64,000 bases of DNA from Parapedobacter lycopersici (GTDB lineage Bacteria > Bacteroidota > Bacteroidia > Sphingobacteriales > Sphingobacteriaceae): the NCBI RefSeq assembly GCF_024643285.1, contig NZ_JAMSLW010000003.1:1-64000 (forward strand), written 5' to 3'. Positions 27,627-35,361 of this stretch are shown piece by piece. Both the position numbers and the translations under genes were made by a program. The notes under the pieces are model-generated. The model was not told the DNA's origin. It ran no database searches and saw only the letters and a list, made by a program, of their open reading frames with translations. How positions within the stretch are numbered: the first letter of the stretch is position 1; the number at the start of each line of letters is the position of its first letter.

Positions 27627-29384
27627 ATGTATGCTAATCTATTAAAAACCTGCTCTAGGGTAGGAAGGTATTTTTTTCCCGCGATGCTATTGTTTTCCGT
27701 AGTCGGTTGTACGCAAACAGGGAGTGGCGGGCTCCAGGGCGATCCGGATAATGGCGGGTTGGCGCTTCCGGGCGGCTTTGAGGCAATTGTGGTGGTCGAC
27801 AGCCTGGAAGGCAGAGCACGTCACCTTGCCATCAATGACAATGGAGACATTTATGTAAAACTGCGCTTCCCGGATTCCATCGGCGGAAATGTAGCGTTAC
27901 GGGATACCACGGGCGATGGAAAGGCCGATATTGTAATTCCTTTCGGCGATTATGAAGACAAAGGCAGTTACGGAACAGCCATGCGGATTTATAATGGATA
28001 CCTGTATTTTAGTTCCATGTTAAATGTATTCCGGTACAAGCTGACTCCGGGAGAATTACTTCCGCAGGAGGATATGGAACTGATTTTACATGATGACCAC
28101 CCGCATGGTACGCACGAACATATTGCTAAACCGGTTACGTTTGACAACGAAGGTTATATGTATGTTCCTTTCGGGGCACCTTCCAATGGTTGCCAGGTCG
28201 AGAACCGTACTCCGAACAGTCCTGGTCAGTACCCCTGTGAGATGCTCGCCGATCACGGTGGCATCTGGCGTTTTGATGCGAACAAGCTTAATCAGACACA
28301 GCGGGATGGTGAGTTGTATGCTACCGGACTTCGAAGCGTTGTAGCACAGGACTGGAACCATCAGGAGAATAGCCTGTATGCATTGCAGCATGGCCGCGAC
28401 GACTTGCTGCGCCTATGGGCCAACTATTATAGCCCGTGGCAAAGTGCCATGCTGCCATCGGAGGAATTTTTTAAGATTGAAAAGGGTGATGATGCCGGAT
28501 GGCCTTATTTTTATTACGATCAGGTGAAAGGGGAGAAAGTAATTAACCCCGAATATCTGGCGCAACAGAATGAATTGGGCGATGGAAGCCAGTACAAACA
28601 GCCGCTTATTGGCTTTCCAGGGCATTGGGCACCAAACGATCTGTTCTTTTATACTGGTGACCAGTTTCCTGAGCGATATAAGCAAGGTGCTTTCATTGCC
28701 TTCCACGGTTCAACCAATCGCGCGCCGTACCCGCAATCGGGTTATTTCGTGGCATTTGTTCCGTTTAAAGACGGCGTCCCATCAGGTGAGTGGGAAGTTT
28801 TCGCCGATGGCTTTGCAGGTGTGGACCCCATTGTCAATGTCAGTGATGCGAAGCACCGGCCAATGGGACTTGCCATGGGGCCGGACGGATCGCTGTACGT
28901 GAGCGACGACGTGAAGGGAAAAGTATGGCGTATTATCTATACCGGTAACAAGGGCGGCTTTGGCGAACAGCAGCTCGCAGAGATGGAAACGCATAAGCAA
29001 CTTACCCATATCCGTACGCCGGATCAGGAACAGGATAACCTGGATAAAGGCAAAGAAGTCGCCGGCGCCAAGGTTTATTCGACCTACTGTGGCACCTGCC
29101 ACCAACGTGATGGTAAGGGTGATGGTAGCCGATTCCCGCCATTGGATGGCTCAGAATGGGTAATTGGTGATAAAAAACGACTAATTGATGTTGTTTTAAA
29201 CGGGCTGGAAGGCGAGATTAAGGTGAAAGGTGTTTCCTACAATAACCTGATGCCACAGCATAGTTTCCTGAGCGACGAGGATATTGCTAAAGTTACCACC
29301 TACATCAGGCAGAGTTTTGGTAATAACGCTAGTGAAATTACCAATGAAGAAGTAAAACAGGTCCGGGCTGAGACTGCAAGGTAA
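27627..29384 (+). CDS. Quinoprotein-type beta-propeller lipoprotein fused to cytochrome c
   Basis: A 585-residue lipoprotein: the signal ends in a lipobox (FSVVGC, about Cys27). It then has a sorbosone-dehydrogenase-like propeller (about 45-450, with ATGLRSVVAQDWNHQENSLY and KGDDAGWPYFYYDQVKG), then a C-terminal class I cytochrome c domain (about 480-570, CGTCHQRDGKGDG, probable distal Met in NLMPQHSF). The fusion lets a propeller dehydrogenase hand electrons directly to its own haem. Start taken at ATG 27627, since an upstream ATG at 27582 adds residues before the signal helix. It is divergent from PLP paralogue 1 and convergent with PLP paralogue 2. The substrate is unknown; an alcohol, aldose or aldehyde is likely from the family. 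Confidence 0.86.
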   Translation: MYANLLKTCSRVGRYFFPAMLLFSVVGCTQTGSGGLQGDPDNGGLALPGGFEAIVVVDSLEGRARHLAINDNGDIYVKLRFPDSIGGNVALRDTTGDGKADIVIPFGDYEDKGSYGTAMRIYNGYLYFSSMLNVFRYKLTPGELLPQEDMELILHDDHPHGTHEHIAKPVTFDNEGYMYVPFGAPSNGCQVENRTPNSPGQYPCEMLADHGGIWRFDANKLNQTQRDGELYATGLRSVVAQDWNHQENSLYALQHGRDDLLRLWANYYSPWQSAMLPSEEFFKIEKGDDAGWPYFYYDQVKGEKVINPEYLAQQNELGDGSQYKQPLIGFPGHWAPNDLFFYTGDQFPERYKQGAFIAFHGSTNRAPYPQSGYFVAFVPFKDGVPSGEWEVFADGFAGVDPIVNVSDAKHRPMGLAMGPDGSLYVSDDVKGKVWRIIYTGNKGGFGEQQLAEMETHKQLTHIRTPDQEQDNLDKGKEVAGAKVYSTYCGTCHQRDGKGDGSRFPPLDGSEWVIGDKKRLIDVVLNGLEGEIKVKGVSYNNLMPQHSFLSDEDIAKVTTYIRQSFGNNASEITNEEVKQVRAETAR

Positions 29385-29393
29385 TAATAGCCG

Positions 29394-29444
29394 TAATAGA
29401 AAAGGGTTGGCTGAGCATATTGCTCAGCCAACCCTTTTCTATTA
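29394..29444. terminator. Strong bidirectional terminator
   Basis: A 24-base perfect stem (taatagaaaagggttggctg and four further bases on the left) with a 3-base loop; the stem itself carries A- and U-rich ends, so it works on both strands. It lies between the convergent quinoprotein and PLP paralogue 2 genes. Confidence 0.88.
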
Positions 29445-29460
29445 TACATAAATCCATTAT

Positions 29461-31125
29461 CTAGGTAGCCAGCGGAGGGCCTACCGGGATTTTGATCGAA
29501 CGACGGTTTTCTGTCGTATATTCCACTTTTTTCGCTGCAAAAGTACATTCAAGATACTCGCCCATGTGTAACCTGCCGGTCATTTGATCACCATCGTTTC
29601 CGGATAAGGTGCCTGAAAATGAAAACACGAGATTGTCTCCGGGTACGCGGTACGCACTTTGGAATTTCACTTCATTTCCTTCTACTGAGCCTACTAAGTC
29701 GCGGGTATAGAAGTCTCCCTGGTGTACACCGGTTACCCAGTTGTCTTGTTGCTCGATGTAAAAATTATGTACGCTTTCGCTGTTCGCAAATTTGATGTTT
29801 ACTTCCCAGCGGCCAGTAATGTCATGAGCTGCCGCCACGGGTGTTGTTGACTTGGGCGTTCTTTTCTGCGAAAGCACTTCATACAACCGATCTGCAACAA
29901 TCTTATCATTTCCATCCTGCATTTGGAATGCCGTGATCGAAACACCTGTCATCCCGTTTTCACCTCTTGATCCACCTAGGGCAATTCTTGGCCTTGCATG
30001 AACCATCTCGTCAACAATTTCATCGCCTGTTACATGCAATGCATTCGGATCCCAGGTAATGGATAATGAGGGGCTGTGATTTGACAGTCGGTTGGGTTCG
30101 CGTACCTCTGTTTTAATGCCCGGAATGGTAGATATCCGTTTGTTAATGGTGTCCAGCCAGGAAAGCCATTTTTGCCATACCGCTTTGTGATCCCGTTCAA
30201 GCCACGCCTCTACAGCCGTTACCATACCCATCGTCTCTTCCCGTCCAACTTTATCGTTGCGTCCGATACCGTGGTGTGGTGCACTGGCCTGCCAAGCTGC
30301 CTGTAAAATACTCTTCTTGCCCAGTAAGAGTCCTGCGCCCTGTGGGCCACACATTACCTTACCGCCGCTATATGCCACTACATCTGCTCCATCGGCCAAA
30401 TGCACGTTGGGGACGGTGAGGTCCTCGGCGGCAGCGTCCACTAAAATCGGAACATTATGCGGCTTGGCTATAGCAGCGATTGCGCGCGTGGAAAGCGGAC
30501 CTTCCTCGCTTTGACCTCCGGACATGAGGTAGATCATCGCTGTACGGTTGCTGATTGCATTTTTTAATTCTTCAGCTGTTTCCACCGTAATAATCGTAGC
30601 GCCAGTATTGCGGATGGCATGGTCATAAACGTTACGGGCGTAACGCGGAATAATAACCTCGGTTTTTTCAAATCCGGCAACATTGGGCAAACGGATTAAC
30701 TTTTCGGGGTTTCCGCCGGTTAAGCAGGCGACCGTTACGTGTTTCATTCCGGCCGCGCAGCCTGAGGATACCATGCCCCACTCGGCACCGGTAATTTTTG
30801 CCAGGTGCTGTCCTACACCGGCCGCCAATTCATCGTATTGTACAAAATTGTCAGCGGCAGCATGCACTGCGGCTTTTACTTCCGGCAACTCCACAGATCC
30901 GCCAATAATGGTAAATGTTCCACGGCAGTTAATAATAGGTTCAACACCTATTGCACGGAACACTTCCGCACTTGCCTCAGCACCAGTCTGATTTGCACTG
31001 GCCAAAGCACCAAGTACGCCTGTTTTACTAGTGCTCGCAGTCGTTGCGCCCTGCGCCAGAGCGGAGCCGTAGACTCCGGCAAGGGGTAAGAGGCTTAGCC
31101 CCTTAATCACATCTCTTCGTTTCAT
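29461..31125 (-). CDS. Exported SelA-like PLP-dependent enzyme with C-terminal beta-domain (paralogue 2)
   Basis: A 554-residue homologue of the protein at 25658, with the same three-part plan. There is a twin-arginine-type N-terminus (KRRDVIKGLSLLPLAG) with an Ala/Thr/Ser-rich linker to about residue 50. The PLP core (about 55-430) has D230 (ILVDAAAE) and Schiff-base Lys256 (AYSGGKVMCGPQ). A beta-rich domain of about 100 residues follows (TGRWEVNIKFANSES onwards). It is the last gene of a minus-strand run PLP3-amidohydrolase-RidA-RraA-mutarotase-like-PLP2. The shared architecture with paralogue 1 shows duplication within the island. The catalytic role (ammonia-lyase or dehydratase on an amino acid-like substrate) is inferred from SelA/DgaE relatives. 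Confidence 0.85.
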   Translation of the reverse strand: MKRRDVIKGLSLLPLAGVYGSALAQGATTASTSKTGVLGALASANQTGAEASAEVFRAIGVEPIINCRGTFTIIGGSVELPEVKAAVHAAADNFVQYDELAAGVGQHLAKITGAEWGMVSSGCAAGMKHVTVACLTGGNPEKLIRLPNVAGFEKTEVIIPRYARNVYDHAIRNTGATIITVETAEELKNAISNRTAMIYLMSGGQSEEGPLSTRAIAAIAKPHNVPILVDAAAEDLTVPNVHLADGADVVAYSGGKVMCGPQGAGLLLGKKSILQAAWQASAPHHGIGRNDKVGREETMGMVTAVEAWLERDHKAVWQKWLSWLDTINKRISTIPGIKTEVREPNRLSNHSPSLSITWDPNALHVTGDEIVDEMVHARPRIALGGSRGENGMTGVSITAFQMQDGNDKIVADRLYEVLSQKRTPKSTTPVAAAHDITGRWEVNIKFANSESVHNFYIEQQDNWVTGVHQGDFYTRDLVGSVEGNEVKFQSAYRVPGDNLVFSFSGTLSGNDGDQMTGRLHMGEYLECTFAAKKVEYTTENRRSIKIPVGPPLAT

Positions 31126-31163
31126 CCGATTATTTAATTAGTATAGTAGTTAAAAGATTAGTG

Positions 31164-32132
31164 TTATTGTTTCGTGGTAAAAAAATCGTAATTAATGGTC
31201 CAGTGGAGTGTCTCGTCCGGATTAACGCGGATGGAAATGTAAGGTTCCGGACAAATGGTGTTTGGGCTCGCCCAGAAGTTAAGTTTAGCTATCGGCTGGT
31301 CGCTGGTTACCGTCACACCTGCGCCGGTAACGCTATTCTTGATGTCGAAACGGTAATCCGTTGGTTCCGCCGTAAAACCGGTAACGCCGCCAAAAAAGGA
31401 AGATCCTCCTTTGGTAATTTCACGGTTAAAGACAAACCGATTATCTTCGATGGTCGCAAAATCACCGGCATTTGGTTCTCCGGTAAGCGGATAGGGGAAT
31501 TCAACGGTATATTCGGGTCCGATCTTCCGGTTATCCATCACAAAGAAATTGTGATTGTATGTTTCAGTTTCCATCGTCTTCTGGCCGAGATTCTTAAGCT
31601 CATGGGTGAGCAGGAGCCGCGGTGCATTGTTTGCCAGTTGGACCGTTTTTTTATACACATAGGGATAATCCTTGTCCGTTAACCGATGAATAAATTCGAC
31701 CCGGTCTTTCTGCGCATGGACTTCCCATGTTCCATGGTCAACAATTTCATACTGACGACTAAAGGAATAAGGCTTATCATCGGGCTTACGTACCCGGCCA
31801 ACTCCGATTTTTACGAAAGTTTCACCTGGTTTTGCTTCGTTATAACCCAGTGGTTCGAAATACTCTGCCGGACCGGTAATGGCATCATGCGCCATTGGAT
31901 CGTGATCACGCCAGGGTCCGAAATAATCATGCCCTTTATAATTTAATGTGTTAATGACACCGGCCCAATCAAACCGCGACCCACGGTAATAGCCATTTTG
32001 TTGATCGGGCAAATACAGGCGTGCCTCGATGATACCATTGGAAATTGTTGTTTCAGGAGGTGATACCTGCATCATTGCAGCAGTAACTATGGCGAATGCT
32101 GCTAACAGCCCGATGCTTAACTTTTTTAACAT
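31164..32132 (-). CDS. Exported protein with probable galactose-mutarotase-like fold
   Basis: A 322-residue protein with an N-terminal Sec signal (GLLAAFAIVTAAMM, about residues 7-20). The body is all beta with aldose-1-epimerase-like features: NGIIEARLYLPDQQNGYYRG, a central THELKNLGQKTMETETYNHNFF stretch with candidate His residues, and DQPIAKLNFWASPNTICPEPYIS near the end, a position comparable to the catalytic Glu region of mutarotases. I recognise the fold only by pattern, so a carbohydrate-binding or sugar-epimerising role is inferred. It sits 31 bases after the RraA-like gene and 38 bases before PLP paralogue 2, in one probable operon. Confidence 0.6.
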   Translation of the reverse strand: MLKKLSIGLLAAFAIVTAAMMQVSPPETTISNGIIEARLYLPDQQNGYYRGSRFDWAGVINTLNYKGHDYFGPWRDHDPMAHDAITGPAEYFEPLGYNEAKPGETFVKIGVGRVRKPDDKPYSFSRQYEIVDHGTWEVHAQKDRVEFIHRLTDKDYPYVYKKTVQLANNAPRLLLTHELKNLGQKTMETETYNHNFFVMDNRKIGPEYTVEFPYPLTGEPNAGDFATIEDNRFVFNREITKGGSSFFGGVTGFTAEPTDYRFDIKNSVTGAGVTVTSDQPIAKLNFWASPNTICPEPYISIRVNPDETLHWTINYDFFTTKQ

Positions 32133-32163
32133 GGCATTTATATTCCGTTGTCCGAATAGCCGG

Positions 32164-33093
32164 TTACCAAGTCCTCTTTTCCATTAACTTATCAAGTTCT
32201 TCCCGTGTCATTTTGCCTTCCGAAGGGTTTTCTTTCAACCATTGGAGAAAGGCTTCCTTGATTTCGTCGGTCCACTGGCTATCGATCTGTCCGGTTGTGA
32301 AGCGGCCATTACGGATCACCTCAAAACCAAAGTTGTCGCGAAGGACGATAAACTCAGCCGTCAGTACAACCTCTTCCGCTAAGTGTGCGGGAATGAACAG
32401 TACCCCTTCGCGCTCAGCCAAAACCAGGTCGCCTGGCATCACAATGGCTTTCCCGATGCGGGTTGGCGTATTAAGCCCCATCAATACAGATTCTTCCAGG
32501 AACGAAGGGTGGAAGTCACGGACAAAGGCATTAAACCCATCTATTTGCAATAACCCCTGTAAATCACGTGCACCTCCATTAAAAATAACGCCATTGCCGG
32601 ATTTATTAAATATGGAATTACCGAGCGTCTGACCAATCAATGTGCCACCGGCAACTTTTCCAAAGCCGTCGGCAACATACACGTCACCCTTTTGCAGCAT
32701 GTCAATCGGCCAAGCATTGGAGGCTCCGATGTAACCCTGTTTATGGCCACGCTCGAGGATGCTTTTCTCGATATCCGGTCGCTTAGGCATAAAGGTTGCC
32801 GTCAATGCCCGGCCTACAACGGTTACATCGTCATGTACCAATTTCCAGCCATCTTCGAATTGATTGTTATATCCCATGTTACGCAAAATAGTCCATGCAT
32901 CGTCAAGACCAATCGCTTTGGCGCGTTCCACGATGTTGTCCGGAATTTTAGGACGGCCATCCTCAAAACGCTCGCCTTTCCATTCTGACGTCAGGAAAAC
33001 CAATTCCTCTTTGGAAATGGTTTGGGCTGATAAGCCGATAGGTAGGATTAAACAAAATAGGTACGCACAGAGTAAATACGAAAAACGCTTCAT
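32164..33093 (-). CDS. Exported RraA-family protein (HMG/oxaloacetate aldolase-like)
   Basis: A 309-residue protein with a Sec signal (LLCAYLFCLILPIGLSAQ, about residues 7-24). It also has the RraA/4-hydroxy-4-methyl-2-oxoglutarate aldolase core (about 85-255): VADGFGKVAGGTLIGQTLGN, the catalytic NGGARDLQG with R176 and D177, and PGDLVLAEREGVLFIP. The family includes class II pyruvate aldolases and oxaloacetate decarboxylases that need a divalent metal, and also the regulator RraA. The conserved Arg-Asp pair and the catabolic context favour an enzyme. Export is unusual, since known relatives are cytoplasmic. The N-terminal 60 and C-terminal 50 residues are extensions beyond the core. It has a 229-base upstream region of its own. 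Confidence 0.85.
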   Translation of the reverse strand: MKRFSYLLCAYLFCLILPIGLSAQTISKEELVFLTSEWKGERFEDGRPKIPDNIVERAKAIGLDDAWTILRNMGYNNQFEDGWKLVHDDVTVVGRALTATFMPKRPDIEKSILERGHKQGYIGASNAWPIDMLQKGDVYVADGFGKVAGGTLIGQTLGNSIFNKSGNGVIFNGGARDLQGLLQIDGFNAFVRDFHPSFLEESVLMGLNTPTRIGKAIVMPGDLVLAEREGVLFIPAHLAEEVVLTAEFIVLRDNFGFEVIRNGRFTTGQIDSQWTDEIKEAFLQWLKENPSEGKMTREELDKLMEKRTW

Positions 33094-33208
33094 TGCTTCT
33101 TATTCTTATAAATTAATTTAACGATAACAGTTCAAAGTTCAACAGGCTTTTGCCAGGTGTATTTTTTATTGGGACGATGCAGTTAACGGGTTGCCCGGAA
33201 ACTTCTAT

Positions 33209-33235
33209 TACTTCCCCGTAATAATGGAAGTAACC
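33209..33235. promoter_or_regulatory. Short inverted repeat upstream of the RraA-like gene
   Basis: Arms ttacttcc and ggaagtaa are about 10 bases apart within the AT-rich 229-base gap between ridA-like and rraA-like genes. It could be an operator for a dimeric regulator. No promoter of the TAnnTTTG type is clear on the minus strand here, so this is only a candidate. Confidence 0.25.
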
Positions 33236-33322
33236 AATTTTACATCAATAATAGGTAAGCAAATTAGTATATAGTTAATTGTAATGCAATTATTACGATA
33301 TAAAATATACGAATATGATTGC

Positions 33323-33862
33323 TTAATCCTTTAATTCGACAATCATTTCGATTTCAACGGGAATGCCCGAAGGCAACGATGAGAGTCCCACTGACGAGCG
33401 CGCATGCTTGCCGGATTCCCCAAAGACTTCCACCATCAAATCAGAAAAGCCATTGATAACCTGTGAGTGTCGTTCGAAATCGGGAGTCGCATTGACCATC
33501 CCTAGCACTTTAACGATACGTTTAACTCTGTTCAGGTCGCCAATTTCGCGTTTTAAGGACGAGAGGAGGGAGATGCCAACTAAACGGGCAGCCGCAGTTC
33601 CTTCTTCTACCGTCAGATCAGCACCAAGTTTTCCGATAACCTGCCCTCCTTCGGGTTTGTCAGGGCCATGTCCGGATAAGTAAACATAATTTCCCGACTG
33701 AACAGCTTTTAAGTAGTTTGCCGTGGGTGGATTGCCTTGGATGAGCTTGATGCCCAATTCCGCTAAACGCGCCTCTGCATCGGTCGCTCCCTGCCCCCTT
33801 ACTGTGGCAGCAAATAATAGACAAATCATGGTAAAAGAGATGGAATGAAACAGTTTGGTCAT
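33323..33862 (-). CDS. Exported RidA-family enamine/imine deaminase
   Basis: A 179-residue protein with a Sec signal (FTMICLLFAATVRGQG, about residues 10-25) and a full RidA/YjgF domain (about 32-178). The key pair is present with normal spacing: R155 (ARSSVGLSS) and E170 (PVEIE), matching Arg105 and Glu120 of RidA. RidA hydrolyses 2-aminoacrylate and related enamines/imines released by PLP enzymes. Its presence beside three SelA-like PLP enzymes fits that role directly. A signal peptide on RidA is unusual and implies that reactive imines are made outside the cytoplasm. It lies 109 bases after the amidohydrolase gene. Confidence 0.88.
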   Translation of the reverse strand: MTKLFHSISFTMICLLFAATVRGQGATDAEARLAELGIKLIQGNPPTANYLKAVQSGNYVYLSGHGPDKPEGGQVIGKLGADLTVEEGTAAARLVGISLLSSLKREIGDLNRVKRIVKVLGMVNATPDFERHSQVINGFSDLMVEVFGESGKHARSSVGLSSLPSGIPVEIEMIVELKD

Positions 33863-33971
33863 GTTAAGTAACTTTAATTTGAGTTAACGGATAAACGCAA
33901 TTGTCCGCCATACGATCCCCCGATGACTTTATTGGCATCCGTTGGGCGGCATGGCGGACAGCGCAGTTCAA

Positions 33972-35231
33972 TTATCTTCTTACGTAAATGGGATCGGCAA
34001 TACCGTTCAGGTCATAAACGATCCGGCCGCCCCGTATAGTCATTTCGCATTCGAATTTACGATCTCCTTCCATTTTGTATCCGGTCTTGTCGTAAAATCC
34101 GAAATTGCCTTCTCGCATAGTTAAAATGGCGATGTCAGCTTCGGAGCCCTCAGAAAGGTTGCCCAGTTCCTGGCGTTTGATAATGGTGGCAGGTTTCCAG
34201 GTGCTGGCCTCGATCACGTCGGCAAGCGGCATGCCCATATTCAGGAATTTAGACATAACACTGAGCTGGTCTTTCATCGAGCTGTTCATGCTTCCGGTAT
34301 GGAGGTCTGTACTGATGGCGTCTGGATAAAAACCCTCCTTAATGGCCGGAATAGCCTGTGAATAATTAAAGCTTGCTCCTCCATAGCCGACTTCAAAATT
34401 AATTCCCCGTTTGCGGGCTTCCCAAACAAACGGTTTTACTTTGCCTGTTGCTTCGTCCACGATCGTTTCGCGGACATTGCCTGGCAACAGCGTGTAGGTA
34501 TGGGCAAAAATATCACCCGGACGCAGACGTTTCATGAACAATTCTTCAATGGACAATGGCGGTGTTGATCCCCCGAAGTCAATGAGTACGGGTAGGTCTG
34601 CTTGGCGGCCGGCTTCTGTTACACGTTCGATTCCGGTCCAGTCGTGGCCGTCGTAATGCGCTAATTTAAATCCGACAATGTAATTGCGGTTTGCACTCGC
34701 CGTCTGCGCAGCCAGTTTGGGATCCATATCATTGGTACTCTGTTCGTAAGCTCCGCCCCGCATGCCTTCACCGACAATATTCAGGAAAGAAAGGACACGT
34801 GTTTGTGCCTGGTCGATGATGTTTTCTTTAAACATCCGGAAAGATTTCCAGCCTGCGCCGCCGGCATCAACAATCGTGGTTACGCCTACACGGAACGTAA
34901 AGCCATCTGGCACGACTGCCACACTGCCGTTGCTGAGATAGTTTGATCGGTCGGTACCGTAAAATACGTGACCGTGAATATCGATAAGCCCGGGAGTAAT
35001 GTACATGCCATCAGCATGGACAACCTGTTTGGCGCCGGTAGCGGAAATGTCTTTTGCAACCCGTGCAATCTTTCCATCGAGTACCGCTACATCCATCGGA
35101 CCATCAATACCGTTTTTCGGATCGATCACATGGCCTCCCTTGATCACCAGGTCATACGACTGTTGCGCGAAACCGGTAGTGGCTGCAAATAGTAAGAGGC
35201 AAAAAGTTAAAATACGCATTATAAATTTCAT
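33972..35231 (-). CDS. Exported dihydroorotase-like amidohydrolase (paralogue A)
   Basis: A 419-residue amidohydrolase/deacetylase-family metalloenzyme with a Sec signal (LTFCLLLFAATTGFAQ). The fold is recognisable from H86-G-H88 (DIHGHVF), a likely carbamylated K189 (VGFKLAHY), H244 (FAHTYT) and D309 (ISTDLH), with the C-terminal composite beta domain WDLNG-like end (VYDLNG). The metal-site position that is usually VH in relatives reads IDFGG (D218), as it also does in the paralogue at 51990. EF_0837-type relatives are encoded beside SelA-like PLP enzymes in other bacteria, so the pairing seen here repeats a known association. It is likely to hydrolyse an amide or cyclic imide, substrate unknown. 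Confidence 0.87.
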   Translation of the reverse strand: MKFIMRILTFCLLLFAATTGFAQQSYDLVIKGGHVIDPKNGIDGPMDVAVLDGKIARVAKDISATGAKQVVHADGMYITPGLIDIHGHVFYGTDRSNYLSNGSVAVVPDGFTFRVGVTTIVDAGGAGWKSFRMFKENIIDQAQTRVLSFLNIVGEGMRGGAYEQSTNDMDPKLAAQTASANRNYIVGFKLAHYDGHDWTGIERVTEAGRQADLPVLIDFGGSTPPLSIEELFMKRLRPGDIFAHTYTLLPGNVRETIVDEATGKVKPFVWEARKRGINFEVGYGGASFNYSQAIPAIKEGFYPDAISTDLHTGSMNSSMKDQLSVMSKFLNMGMPLADVIEASTWKPATIIKRQELGNLSEGSEADIAILTMREGNFGFYDKTGYKMEGDRKFECEMTIRGGRIVYDLNGIADPIYVRR

Positions 35232-35361
35232 GTAAAGTTATACGATAAAACGAGGGCCTTCGAAATGATGTGATCTTTTCGGATACCCTCGTTTACTAAG
35301 AAAAGTTGTGTTCAATAATTTGAAAATTAGGCTCACCTATAAATTATTGTCGTTTTAAGAC

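Noticed and set aside
33902-33960. Inverted repeat tgtccgccat/atggcggaca between the amidohydrolase and RidA-like genes.
   Set aside because: A 39-base loop makes a stable terminator unlikely, and transcription should pass through; it may be chance or a weak processing site.
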